A stretch of DNA of 64,000 nucleotides from an uncultured Clostridia bacterium (GTDB lineage Bacteria; Bacillota; Clostridia; Oscillospirales; Oscillospiraceae), in contig CAMWFH010000001.1 in NCBI GenBank assembly GCA_947173485.1, forward strand, positions 645,674-709,673. Reading direction: 5' to 3'. Below the pieces are notes generated by a model. It had not been told where the DNA came from, ran no database searches, and saw only the letters and a list, made by a program, of their open reading frames with translations. Each line of letters opens with the position of its first letter. Position 1 is the stretch's first letter. The translations under genes were made by a program, and so were the position numbers. Positions 25,357 to 33,826 of the stretch are shown piece after piece.

Positions 25357-25400
25357 CCTCCGTAGTTTTGTTTTAGGTGAGGATGGTCACGAACTCACCT
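25357..25400 (-). promoter_or_regulatory. Candidate preQ1-I riboswitch of queT
   Basis: On the minus strand GGTGAG (25376-25381 and 25394-25399 form the stem) encloses a 12-base loop TTCGTGACCATC. It is followed by the A-rich tail TAAAACAAAACTA, which runs straight into the queT ribosome-binding sequence CGGAGGG. The small hairpin, loop and A-rich tail capable of an H-type pseudoknot are the architecture of class I preQ1 riboswitches. Ligand binding would hide the ribosome-binding site. Gene context (queT) supports the call. Confidence 0.75.
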
Positions 25401-25429
25401 TCCCCGGGCCAGTCCCGCGGGACGGGGAC

Positions 25430-25458
25430 AGTATAGCAGAAAATGCCGCGAAATGCAA
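25430..25458 (-). promoter_or_regulatory. Promoter of queT
   Basis: Minus-strand TTGCAT (25453-25458), 17 bases, TATACT (25430-25435), upstream of the riboswitch candidate. Confidence 0.6.
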
Positions 25459-25478
25459 GAGGGACAGCAAGATCTCTC

Positions 25479-25508
25479 TTGCAGATCTGGGGTCGATCGT
25501 GCTATATT
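25479..25508 (+). promoter_or_regulatory. Candidate promoter of the tetrapyrrole cluster
   Basis: TTGCAG (25479-25484), 18 bases, TATATT (25503-25508), 48 bases upstream of the membrane protein gene that heads the run of overlapping hem genes. Confidence 0.6.
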
Positions 25509-25555
25509 GTCTGAGGAACTTCCCGGCAGATCGACCTATACAGAGGTGAGACCCT

Positions 25556-26674
25556 ATGTCCTTCCTTACGCTGTGGGACCGATATCTCTCCAAGACCATG
25601 CCCAGCCTGTCAGACGGGGCGCTCCTCCTGCTCTACCTCCAGATCTTCGCCGGGGCCCTGCCGCCGCTGGCTACCCTGTTCCGCGCCGTCCGGCGGGAGA
25701 ACAAGTGGGAGACGGCGATGCTGTGCATGGTGCCGGGGATCTTCATCTTCACTGCCGCCATCATAGAGCCCATGTTCTTCGGCTCCTTCCTGGGGGACGG
25801 CTTCCCCTGGGTGGAGGACCTGCGCCGCTTTTTGCATACGCCGGCCTTCTTCAAGGACGCCCTGCTCCTGGCAGGGGCCTTCACGGTCCTGGCGGTCCTC
25901 TTCCTCCTGCTGAGCCGGCAGAGCCGGTTCCTGGCCCTCCATGTCCTCCTCAGCGTGGGGGTGGAGGTGTTCATCGTGGCAGCGGTGGCGGCCACGGCCG
26001 CCGACTACTTCCTCCTCCGGGGCAGGCTGTTCCTCTCCCTGGGGGATAAGGCCCTGAAGTGGTTCGTCTACGGCCTTTACCTCCTGTTCCACAAGGGCGT
26101 CCTGTTCCTCACATGCCTCGTCTGGTGCCTGCTGTTCAGCGAACGGCAGGACCGGGCCGCGGCGCGGGGGGACTACGCCCTCTGGCTGCGCCATTATGTC
26201 GCCGGGAGCTACCGGACCATGGGCATCGCCCTGCTGCTGTTCTCGGCCCTGTTCGCTGCCGTGGTGGTGGGGGGACTGTACCAGGAGGGCAGCTATGGGA
26301 TGGCCGGGACCTTCTTTATCTGGAACATCCTGATGGTCTTAGGGGCCCTCGCCCTTCTCCTCTGCTCCCTCTTCCCGGTCCTGCTGCCGGGTTACCGCCG
26401 GATCTGCCGGTGGGGCGACCTGGAGGAGACTGGCCGGTTGCTCTACCAGGAGATCCGGCAAAAGCCGCCCCTGGCCCAGACCATGGACGGGACGGTGACA
26501 GCGCATTTCCTGATCGTAGCCGCCCCCTTCCGCCGGGTCTACCGGTTAGACCTGCTGGAGCACACCGTCCCCTTGGGCGGCGGGGTGCGGCTGCGCTTTA
26601 AGGACGGCAGCAGCTGCAACATCAGCGCCGCCTCCCGTCCCCTGCTGCAGGCGCTGGGGAGGGTGCTGCGATGA
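25556..26674 (+). CDS. Multi-pass membrane protein heading the tetrapyrrole cluster
   Basis: A 372-residue protein not recognised as a known family. It has roughly seven or eight hydrophobic segments (for example ALLLLYLQIFAGALPPLATL, ALLLAGAFTVLAVLFLLLSR, MGIALLLFSALFAAVVVGGL). A C-terminal soluble stretch of about 80 residues follows (GTVTAHFLIVAAPFRRVYRL onward). GAGGTGAG precedes ATG 25556. Its stop overlaps the next gene (ATGA), so it is co-translated with the heme/siroheme enzymes. A role in tetrapyrrole export, membrane placement or a linked redox process is conceivable but not shown by sequence. Confidence 0.6.
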   Translation: MSFLTLWDRYLSKTMPSLSDGALLLLYLQIFAGALPPLATLFRAVRRENKWETAMLCMVPGIFIFTAAIIEPMFFGSFLGDGFPWVEDLRRFLHTPAFFKDALLLAGAFTVLAVLFLLLSRQSRFLALHVLLSVGVEVFIVAAVAATAADYFLLRGRLFLSLGDKALKWFVYGLYLLFHKGVLFLTCLVWCLLFSERQDRAAARGDYALWLRHYVAGSYRTMGIALLLFSALFAAVVVGGLYQEGSYGMAGTFFIWNILMVLGALALLLCSLFPVLLPGYRRICRWGDLEETGRLLYQEIRQKPPLAQTMDGTVTAHFLIVAAPFRRVYRLDLLEHTVPLGGGVRLRFKDGSSCNISAASRPLLQALGRVLR

Positions 26675-27105
26675 GATTTCCTCTGTTTATCGAGCTGGAG
26701 GGCCAGCGGGCCGTGGTGATCGGCGGCGGGACCGTGGGGACTCGCCGGGCCGCCGCCCTCCGGGACTTCGGCGCGGCGGTGACCCTGATCTCCCCCACCA
26801 TCCAGAGGCCCCTGGCAGGCATCGCCCACCTGCCCCGGCCCTACCGCCCCGGTGACCTGACCGGCGCTTGGCTGGCCGTGGCCGCCGCCGACGATCGGGC
26901 GGTGAACCATGCTGTCTATGAGGAGGCGACTGCCTTGGGCATCCTTGTCAACGTCTGCGACTGTCCCGCCGAGTGCGGCTTTTTCTTCCCCGCCCTCTGC
27001 CAGGGGGGCGGGATCGTTGCCGGCGCGGTGAGCGTGGACAACGACCACCGCCGGACCGCCGCCGCGGCGAAGATCCTCCGAAACGCTCTGGAGGAACTGC
27101 CATGA
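26671..27105 (+). CDS. Precorrin-2 dehydrogenase (siroheme synthase N-domain type)
   Basis: A 144-residue NAD-dependent dehydrogenase that oxidizes precorrin-2 to sirohydrochlorin. It contains the Rossmann motif AVVIGGGTVGTRRAAALRDF, then VTLISPTIQRPL and the family segment AAADDRAVNHAVYEEA with VNVCDCPAECGFFFPAL. It is shorter than Met8p/CysG-N (about 200), lacking most of the C-terminal chelatase-like part. It overlaps both neighbours by 4 bases. Confidence 0.9.
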   Translation: MRFPLFIELEGQRAVVIGGGTVGTRRAAALRDFGAAVTLISPTIQRPLAGIAHLPRPYRPGDLTGAWLAVAAADDRAVNHAVYEEATALGILVNVCDCPAECGFFFPALCQGGGIVAGAVSVDNDHRRTAAAAKILRNALEELP

Positions 27106-27971
27106 AGCTGCGTATCGGCTGCCGGGACAGCGCCCTCTCCATCGCCCAGGCGGTCTTGGTCGTAGACGGTATCCACCGGTATGACCCCACGATAGAGACG
27201 GAACTGGTCACGATGAAAACAATGGGGGACAAGATCTTGGACAAGCCCTTAGACCAGATCGGGGGCCGGGGCCTCTTCGTCCGGGAGCTGGACGCCGCCC
27301 TCCGGGCCGGGCAGGTGGACTTGACGGTCCATAGCTGCAAGGACCTGCCCCTGGACCTGCCGGAGGACCTGCCCATCGCCGCCTATACCCGCCGGGAGGA
27401 CCCGCGGGACGTCCTGGTGCTGCCCCTGGGGGCGGCGGCGCTGGACCGGGCCCGGCCGATCGGCAGCTCCAGCCCCCGGCGGCGGCTGGCGCTGGGGCGG
27501 CTGTACCCGGATATGGCGGTGGAGCCGGTCCGGGGCAACGTCCAGACCCGCCTCCGCAAGCTGGACGGGGGCCGGTTCTCCGCCCTGGTCCTGGCTGCGG
27601 CGGGCCTTAGGCGGCTGGGGCTGGCAGAGCGGATCGGCTATACCTTCTCCCCGGAGGAGATGCTGCCCGCCGCCGGACAGGGCATCCTGGCGGTCCAGGT
27701 CCGGGCGGGGACGGATACCTCCTTCCTGGCCCTGGCAGCCGACCCGGACGCCGCCGCCTGCGCCAGGGCCGAGCGGGCCTTTATGCGTGAGATGGGCGGC
27801 GGCTGCGCCTCGCCGGCGGCGGCCTATGGGACCGTGGGCGGCGGGGAGCTGTCCCTGACCGGCATAGACGCCGCCGGACGGCGGGATACGATCGCCGGTC
27901 CCTTAGACCAGGCGGAAGAACTGGGACGAGCCCTGGCCAAGCGGCTGGGCAGAGGGGAGGCAGATCCATGA
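27102..27971 (+). CDS. hemC: Hydroxymethylbilane synthase (porphobilinogen deaminase)
   Basis: A 289-residue enzyme that polymerizes four porphobilinogens to hydroxymethylbilane. Motifs include RIGCRDSALSIAQA at the N-terminus, TMGDKILDKPLDQIGGRGLF, VHSCKDLPLDLP, GSSSPRRRLAL and VRGNVQTRLRKL. The Cys that carries the dipyrromethane cofactor is in MGGGCASPAAAYG. ATG 27102 sits in the ATGA overlap with the previous gene. Confidence 0.97.
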   Translation: MKLRIGCRDSALSIAQAVLVVDGIHRYDPTIETELVTMKTMGDKILDKPLDQIGGRGLFVRELDAALRAGQVDLTVHSCKDLPLDLPEDLPIAAYTRREDPRDVLVLPLGAAALDRARPIGSSSPRRRLALGRLYPDMAVEPVRGNVQTRLRKLDGGRFSALVLAAAGLRRLGLAERIGYTFSPEEMLPAAGQGILAVQVRAGTDTSFLALAADPDAAACARAERAFMREMGGGCASPAAAYGTVGGGELSLTGIDAAGRRDTIAGPLDQAEELGRALAKRLGRGEADP

Positions 27972-29464
27972 GCGTGATACTGGTAGGAGCCGGCCCCGGC
28001 GATCCGGGCCTGCTGACGGTCAAGGGCCGGCAGGCCCTGCTGGAGGCGGAGGTGGTGGTCCACGACCGCCTGGTCTCCCCCGCCATCCTGGCCCTTATCC
28101 CGCCGGGAGCGGAGGTCATCGACGCGGGAAAGGCCGCCGCCCGCCACAAGATCCCCCAGGAGCAGATCGACCAGATCCTATTGGACAAGGCCCGGACCGG
28201 CAAGCGGGTGGTCCGGCTCAAAGGGGGCGACCCCTATGTCTTTGGCCGGGGCGGCGAGGAGGCGGCACTGCTGGCCCGCCACGGCGTGGACTTCCAGGTG
28301 GTGCCTGGGGTCACCTCCGCCATCGCGGCGGCGGCCTACGCCGGGATCCCGGTGACCCACCGGGACTGCTGCGGCTCCTTCCATGTGATCGCCGGCCACC
28401 GCCGGGCGGGCGGGCCCCCCGCCATCGACTATGAGGCCCTGGTCCGGGCGGGGGGGACGCTGGTCTTTCTGATGGGCGTCGCCGCTATGCCGGCCATCGT
28501 CTCCGGCCTCCTGGCCGCCGGAATGGACGCCGCCACCCCCGCCGCCGTGGTGGAGCGGGGGACCACCCCCCGGCAGCGGCGGTGCCTGGCTCCCTTGGGG
28601 GAGCTGATGGAGCGGGCCGCCGCCATGGCGATCGCCAGTCCGGCGGTCATCCTGGTGGGGGAGGTCTGCTCCCTGGGGACCGAGCTGGACTGGTTCGACC
28701 GTCTTCCTCTCCGGGGGCGGCAGATCCTGGTCGCCCGGCCCCGGGGCCGGGCCCTGGGGGCGGAGCTGGAGGCCCTGGGGGCGGACGTGTGGAGCTATCC
28801 CTGCGTGGAGCTTCTGCCCATCGACCCCTGCCCCGCCATGGAGCGGGCCCTGGCCCATCTGACGGACTACGCTTGGCTGGCCTTCACCTCCGCCGCCGGT
28901 GTGGAGCGGTGCTGGGCCTGCCTGGAGGGGCTGGGCCTGGACGCCCGGGCCCTCTCCCCGGTGAAGCTGGCCGCCATCGGCCCCGGCACGGCCAGGGCCC
29001 TGGCCACCCACGGCCTGACCGCGGACTGCCTGCCGCCGGTCTACGATGCCCGCCATCTGGGCCAGCACCTGCCGGCGGAGGGGCGTGTCCTGCTCCTGCG
29101 GGCGGCGGAGGGCTCCCCGGCCCTGCCGGCGGCCCTGGAGGAGCGGGGCATCCCCTATGACGACATCGCCGTCTATCAGACGAACTGCGCCCTCCCCCCA
29201 GATCCGGCCCTCCGGGCCGCCCTGGCGGCGGGGGAGCTCCACGGGGCGGCCTTCACCTCCGCCTCCACGGTCCGGGGGTTCGTATCCGCCGCCGGGGCGG
29301 ACGCGGACTTTACGGGGCTGACCGGCCTCTGCATCGGTGAGCAGACCGCCGCCGAGGCGGCGAAGCACGGCATCCCCGTCCGCGTAGCCCGTGAGGCCAC
29401 GATCCCCTCCCTGGTGGAGCTGGCGGTCCAGACCTTCGGGGACGTGGCGGATAAAACTTGGTAG
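27968..29464 (+). CDS. cobA-hemD: Uroporphyrinogen-III C-methyltransferase / uroporphyrinogen-III synthase fusion
   Basis: A 498-residue bifunctional protein. Residues 1-245 are a SAM-dependent uroporphyrinogen III methyltransferase (VGAGPGDPGLLTVKGRQAL, RLKGGDPYVFGRGGEE, VVPGVTSAIAAAAYAGIPVT) making precorrin-2. Residues 250-498 are HemD, which cyclizes hydroxymethylbilane to uroporphyrinogen III (VARPRGRALGAELEALGADV, WLAFTSAAGVERCW, AAFTSASTVRGFV). The fusion is common in Clostridia. It overlaps hemC by 4 bases. Confidence 0.95.
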   Translation: MSVILVGAGPGDPGLLTVKGRQALLEAEVVVHDRLVSPAILALIPPGAEVIDAGKAAARHKIPQEQIDQILLDKARTGKRVVRLKGGDPYVFGRGGEEAALLARHGVDFQVVPGVTSAIAAAAYAGIPVTHRDCCGSFHVIAGHRRAGGPPAIDYEALVRAGGTLVFLMGVAAMPAIVSGLLAAGMDAATPAAVVERGTTPRQRRCLAPLGELMERAAAMAIASPAVILVGEVCSLGTELDWFDRLPLRGRQILVARPRGRALGAELEALGADVWSYPCVELLPIDPCPAMERALAHLTDYAWLAFTSAAGVERCWACLEGLGLDARALSPVKLAAIGPGTARALATHGLTADCLPPVYDARHLGQHLPAEGRVLLLRAAEGSPALPAALEERGIPYDDIAVYQTNCALPPDPALRAALAAGELHGAAFTSASTVRGFVSAAGADADFTGLTGLCIGEQTAAEAAKHGIPVRVAREATIPSLVELAVQTFGDVADKTW

Positions 29465-29503
29465 ACCGGGAAATATATGCCATATGAAAAGGAAGTGCAT
29501 TCG

Positions 29504-30487
29504 ATGGAACTGCTCCAACGCCCCCGCCGCCTGCGGCAGAACGAATCCGTCCGGCGGCTGACTCGGGAGACCCGCCTGAGTCCAGACTCCTTGATCTATC
29601 CCATCTTCATAGACGAGACCGTCTCCGGCACCTACCCCATCGAGAGCCTGCCGGGCCAGCTCTGCTACGGGCTGGACAGCCTGGACCAGGCCGTGGAGGA
29701 CTGCCTGGCCCATGGGATCGGCCGGTGCCTGCTCTTTGGACGGCCCAGGGAGAAGGACCCCTTCGGCTCCTCCGCCTGGGCGGAGGACGGCGTTATCCAG
29801 CGCGCCGTCCGGGCCATCAAGGCCCGCTATCCCGACTTTTATGTCATCACCGATGTGTGCCTCTGCGAGTACACCAGCCACGGGCACTGCGGCCTTCTCC
29901 AGGGCCAAGAGGTGGACAACGACCAGACCCTGCCCGTCCTGGCCCGCGCCGCCCGGAGCCACGCCGCCGCCGGGGCAGACATGGTGGCCCCCAGCGACAT
30001 GATGGACGGCCGGGTGGGGGCCATCCGGGCCGCTCTGGACGAGAGGGGCTATCAGAACGTCCCCATCATGGCCTACTCCGCCAAGTACGCCTCCTCCTTC
30101 TATGGTCCCTTCCGGGCCGCCGCCGGCTGCGCCCCCTCCTTTGGGGACCGCCGGGGCTACCAGATGGACCCCCACAACTGCCGGGAGGCCCTGCGGGAGT
30201 GCGCTCTGGACATCGCCGAGGGGGCGGATATCCTGATGGTCAAGCCGGCCCTGAGCTACCTGGATGTGATCCGGGCCTGCCGGGACGCCTTCGACCTGCC
30301 TCTCTGCGCCTACTCCGTCTCCGGCGAGTACGCCATGATCCGGGCCGCCGGAGCGGCGGGGGCCGTGGACGAGCACCGCATCATGTGCGAGACGGCCCTG
30401 TCCATCTTCCGGGCCGGGGCGGATATGCTCATCACCTACTTCGCCAAGGAGCTGGCGGAGGCCATCCGCCAGGGGGAGATCGGCTGA
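29504..30487 (+). CDS. hemB: Delta-aminolevulinic acid dehydratase (porphobilinogen synthase)
   Basis: A 327-residue HemB that condenses two ALA molecules to porphobilinogen. It has the zinc-type cysteines in DVCLCEYTSHGHCG and the Schiff-base lysines in MAYSAKYASSFYGPFR and LMVKPALSYLD. ATG 29504 (MELLQRPRRLRQNESV) is preferred over an in-frame ATG 27 bases upstream because AAAAGGAAG precedes it. ALA-forming genes (hemA, hemL) are not in the window. Confidence 0.96.
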   Translation: MELLQRPRRLRQNESVRRLTRETRLSPDSLIYPIFIDETVSGTYPIESLPGQLCYGLDSLDQAVEDCLAHGIGRCLLFGRPREKDPFGSSAWAEDGVIQRAVRAIKARYPDFYVITDVCLCEYTSHGHCGLLQGQEVDNDQTLPVLARAARSHAAAGADMVAPSDMMDGRVGAIRAALDERGYQNVPIMAYSAKYASSFYGPFRAAAGCAPSFGDRRGYQMDPHNCREALRECALDIAEGADILMVKPALSYLDVIRACRDAFDLPLCAYSVSGEYAMIRAAGAAGAVDEHRIMCETALSIFRAGADMLITYFAKELAEAIRQGEIG

Positions 30488-30530
30488 GGGGCCGCGCTCC
30501 CGACAGACTGATACAAGAGGAGGATCTTCC

Positions 30531-31568
30531 ATGAAAACTCGCCTGCCGGCCTGGATGCTGTCCCTGGCCCTGCTCATGACCCTGCTGTCCCCCGCCGCCC
30601 AGGCGGCGGACTACACCGACGTGCCCCAGAGCCACTGGGCGGCGGCGGACATCCAGGCCGCCAAGGAGGCCCGGATCCTGACCGGCATCACCTCCAGGCG
30701 CTTCGGCCTAGGGGAGCCTATGACCAGGGCGGCCTTCGTGGTGGCGGCGGCCCGGCTGTTCGGCTGGGAGCTGCCGGCCTCCGCCGGCGGCGTCTTTTCC
30801 GATGTGCCCGCCGGCGCCTGGTATGCGCCGGCGGTGGCGGCGGCGGTGGAGGCGGAGGCCCTGCCCACCTATACCGCCGCCTTCCGGCCCAACGATCCCA
30901 TCACCCGGGAGGAGATGGTGGTCCTGCTGGTCCGGGCCCTGGGCTACAGCGCCTTAGCCGCCGCCCAGGCGGACCGGTGCCCCTTCCCCGATGTGACCTC
31001 CAGCCAGGGCTATATCACCCTGGCCATGGACCTGGGCCTGGTCTCCGGCTATAAGGACGGCACCTTCCGCCCCCGCACCGCCGCCGTCCGGGAGCAGGCC
31101 GCGGCGGTGCTGATGCGCCTCCACCGCCGGCTGGCCGCCCAGCCGGAGCGGCTGGACAGCGCCGCCGGCTACACCCTGCTGGTCATCCCCACCCCGGCCC
31201 CGGCCGATGCCGCCTCGGTCCCCACCACGCCCCTGGAGCCCCTGGAGGGCCTGCACACCGTCCTGCGGGAGCGGCGGGAGGCGGGGGCCGATATGAGCCG
31301 GGCCGCGCTGTCCCTGTCCCCTGGGGGATGGGAGACGGTGGTGGAGAAGGACGCCATCGTCTCCAGCCGGAGCGTGTCCGCCCAGGAGGTGGAGGAGGCC
31401 CTGGCGCGGCCGGAGGCCTCCGTCCACTACGCCGAGCGCTACGCCTGCGGCTACCTCACCTACACGGAGCGGGACCGGACGGTGACGGTCTGGTACCAGA
31501 GCGAGGAGAGCCTGGCGGCCAAGCTGCGCCTGGCGGGGCTCTTTGGCGTCACGCTGTATACCTGCTGA
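30531..31568 (+). CDS. Secreted S-layer-homology (SLH) domain protein
   Basis: A 345-residue exported protein. A signal peptide (LPAWMLSLALLMTLLSPAAQA) is followed by about three SLH repeats (YTDVPQSHWAAADIQAAKEA, VFSDVPAGAWYAPAVAAAVE, FPDVTSSQGYITLAMDLGLV with GYKDGTFRPRTAAVREQAA). A C-terminal domain of about 110 residues is unrecognised. SLH repeats attach proteins non-covalently to secondary wall polymers. GAGGAGG precedes the ATG. Confidence 0.9.
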   Translation: MKTRLPAWMLSLALLMTLLSPAAQAADYTDVPQSHWAAADIQAAKEARILTGITSRRFGLGEPMTRAAFVVAAARLFGWELPASAGGVFSDVPAGAWYAPAVAAAVEAEALPTYTAAFRPNDPITREEMVVLLVRALGYSALAAAQADRCPFPDVTSSQGYITLAMDLGLVSGYKDGTFRPRTAAVREQAAAVLMRLHRRLAAQPERLDSAAGYTLLVIPTPAPADAASVPTTPLEPLEGLHTVLRERREAGADMSRAALSLSPGGWETVVEKDAIVSSRSVSAQEVEEALARPEASVHYAERYACGYLTYTERDRTVTVWYQSEESLAAKLRLAGLFGVTLYTC

Positions 31569-31580
31569 GCCGTTTCGCGG

Positions 31581-31617
31581 GCAGGGCGGTCCTTTTCATG
31601 GGACAGCCCTGCCTGTT
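31581..31617 (+). terminator. Hairpin after the SLH gene
   Basis: GCAGGGCGGTCC-TTTTCAT-GGGACAGCCCTGC then CTGTTTCG, 12 bases after the SLH stop. Confidence 0.6.
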
Positions 31618-31626
31618 TCGCGCCTA

Positions 31627-31655
31627 AAAGGGCAAAATCGCCCTTGTTCTTTTTC
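31627..31655 (+). terminator. Second terminator upstream of recJ
   Basis: AAAGGGC-AAAATC-GCCCTT followed by GTTCTTTTTCT. A short stem with a good T-tract; it overlaps the -35 of the next promoter. Confidence 0.6.
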
Positions 31656-31672
31656 TCGACTTTTGCTATACT
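31644..31672 (+). promoter_or_regulatory. Candidate promoter of recJ
   Basis: TTGTTC (31644-31649), 17 bases, TATACT (31667-31672), 47 bases ahead of recJ. Confidence 0.6.
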
Positions 31673-31719
31673 GTAGGATAGATAGATATCCCAACAAAGG
31701 AGAAAGGGGGGAACAGCCT

Positions 31720-33816
31720 ATGAGGTATACCCGTTGGCAGGGTGGCGATCTCGACCCGTCCGCCCTCCGGCCGCTGCTGGACGCCGGCTATCCCCGCCTG
31801 CTGTCTGCGGTCTTGGCCTCCCGGGGCATCGGCACAGCGGAGGCCGCGGAGGCCGCCCTGGAGCGGCGGCAGCGGCTCAGCTACGACCCGCTGCTGATGC
31901 GGGACATGGCCGCCGCCGTGGAGCGCATCCGCGCCGCCGTCAGCCGGGGGGAGAAGATCGCCGTCTTTGGCGACTACGACGTGGACGGCATCACCGCCAC
32001 CTGCCTGCTGGTGGACTACCTCCGCCGGCAGGGGGCGGACTGCGTCAAATATATCCCCCGCCGGGAGGAGGACGGCTACGGCTTAGGCCGGGAGGCCATC
32101 CGCACCCTCTGCCAGGGCCAGGGGGTGGAGCTGCTGGTCACGGTGGACTGCGGCATCACTGCCGTGGAGGAATCCCGCTATATCAAGGAGCTGGGGGCGG
32201 AGCTGGTGGTCACCGACCACCATGAGTGCAAGGACTGCCTGCCGGAGGCCGTGGCCGTGGTGAACCCCCGCCGGAGCGACTGCCCGTACCCCTTCAAGCA
32301 CTTGGCCGGAGTGGGGGTGGCGCTGAAGCTGGTGCTGGCCCTGGGGGGCCCGGAGCGGGAGGAGGAGCTGCTGGAGCGCTACTGTGTCCTGGCGGCGATC
32401 GGCACCGTGGCCGATGTGATGCGGATGGAGGGGGAGAACCGGACCATCGTCCACCGGGGCCTACAGGCCATCTGGAACACCGGCCTCACCGGCCTCCAGG
32501 CCCTCCTGCGGGAGACGGGGCTGCTGGAGCGGGAGATCACCTCCACCCAGATCGGCTTCGTCCTGGCCCCCCGGATCAACGCCGCCGGCCGGATGGGCCG
32601 GGCGGAGCTGGCCGCCGACCTCCTCCTCACCACCGACGAGGTCTCAGCCGCCCAGATGGCCCAGGAGCTGTGCGCCCTGAACCGGGAGCGGCAGGAGGTG
32701 GAGCGGGACATCTACGCCCAGGCCGTGGAGCAGCTGGAGACGCTGCCCATGGAGGAGCGCTCCGCCCTGGTCCTCTCCAGCGACACCTGGCACCAGGGGG
32801 TGGTGGGCATCGTGGCCTCCCGCCTGGCGGAGAAGTACGCCTGCCCCAGCTTTATGATCCACCTCAGCGGTGCCCAGGGCAAGGGCTCCTGCCGCAGCTA
32901 CGGCGGGTTCAACCTCTTTGCCGCCCTGGAGCACTGCCAGGACCTGCTGGAGGGCTTCGGCGGCCATGAGCTGGCCGCCGGCTTCACCATCCGAAGAGAG
33001 AACATCCCCGCCTTCCGCCGGGCGGTGAACGAGTACGTCCGCCAGCACTGCGGCGGGGCGGTCCCGGTGTCCTGCCTGGACATCGACGTGACCATCACCG
33101 AGCCGGAGCAGGTGGATATGGCGGAGGTGGAGGCCCTCAGCCGGCTGGAGCCCTATGGGTCCGGCAACCTGCGGCCGGTGTTCGCCCTCCTGGGAGCCAA
33201 GCTGGAGCTGGTGCAGCCCGTGGGGCAGAACCGGCATCTGAAGCTGCGCCTCAGCCAGGGCACGACTTGCTTCGAGGCGATCTACTTCTCCGTGGACCTG
33301 GAGAACTTCCATCTCCGCCCTGGCGACCGGGTAGACGCCGCCTTCCACCTCCAGATCAACGAGTTCCACGGCTACCGCCACGTCCAGCTCCAGATCCTGG
33401 ACCTGCGGGAGAGCCTGCTCATGAGCAGGCGGGAGCAGAGCCGGCTGGAGCTCTGCCGCCGGCTGGCCAGCGGCGAGGCGCTGACGGCCCAGGAGGCCCG
33501 GCGGCTGCTGCCGGAGCGGGAGCAGTTCGTGGCCCTGTGGCAGCGGCTGCGCCAGGAGGCCGGGGCGGCAGGGACCGTGGCCGGTCCCCGTGTGCCCCTG
33601 CTCCGCCGCCTCTCCGCCCGGACCGGCGGGGAGGAGCCCTTCGTCCGAACGGCGGTCTGCCTGGAGGTGTTCCGGGAGCGGGGGCTCTTGTCCCTGGCGG
33701 GGGGCGAGGAGGCGCTGGTCATCACCTTGGACCTCACCCGCCGGGCGGACCTGGACGAGTGCCCCTATATGCAGCGCCTGCGCGCTCTGGCCCAAGGGCC
33801 GTCACCAAATCACTAG
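31720..33816 (+). CDS. recJ: Single-stranded-DNA-specific exonuclease RecJ
   Basis: A 698-residue DHH-family 5'-3' exonuclease for recombination and mismatch repair. Metal-binding motifs are VFGDYDVDGITATCLL, VTVDCGIT and VVTDHHECKD, and the DHHA1 part has GSCRSYGGFNLFAALEHC and GFGGHELAAGF. An OB-fold follows (KLRLSQGTTCFEAIYF). The last 110 residues (from about LCRRLASGEALTAQ) form the C-terminal RecJ extension. ATG 31720 follows AAAGGGGGGAAC; longer upstream frames lack a ribosome-binding site. rel follows after 10 bases. Confidence 0.95.
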   Translation: MRYTRWQGGDLDPSALRPLLDAGYPRLLSAVLASRGIGTAEAAEAALERRQRLSYDPLLMRDMAAAVERIRAAVSRGEKIAVFGDYDVDGITATCLLVDYLRRQGADCVKYIPRREEDGYGLGREAIRTLCQGQGVELLVTVDCGITAVEESRYIKELGAELVVTDHHECKDCLPEAVAVVNPRRSDCPYPFKHLAGVGVALKLVLALGGPEREEELLERYCVLAAIGTVADVMRMEGENRTIVHRGLQAIWNTGLTGLQALLRETGLLEREITSTQIGFVLAPRINAAGRMGRAELAADLLLTTDEVSAAQMAQELCALNRERQEVERDIYAQAVEQLETLPMEERSALVLSSDTWHQGVVGIVASRLAEKYACPSFMIHLSGAQGKGSCRSYGGFNLFAALEHCQDLLEGFGGHELAAGFTIRRENIPAFRRAVNEYVRQHCGGAVPVSCLDIDVTITEPEQVDMAEVEALSRLEPYGSGNLRPVFALLGAKLELVQPVGQNRHLKLRLSQGTTCFEAIYFSVDLENFHLRPGDRVDAAFHLQINEFHGYRHVQLQILDLRESLLMSRREQSRLELCRRLASGEALTAQEARRLLPEREQFVALWQRLRQEAGAAGTVAGPRVPLLRRLSARTGGEEPFVRTAVCLEVFRERGLLSLAGGEEALVITLDLTRRADLDECPYMQRLRALAQGPSPNH

Positions 33817-33826
33817 GAGGCTCCCT

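Noticed and set aside
28178..30577. A 799-codon open frame on the minus strand opposite cobA-hemD and hemB
   Set aside because: It mirrors well-recognised plus-strand genes, has low-complexity Gly/Gln/His/Asp-rich sequence with no family motifs, and arises from G/C-rich third codon positions.
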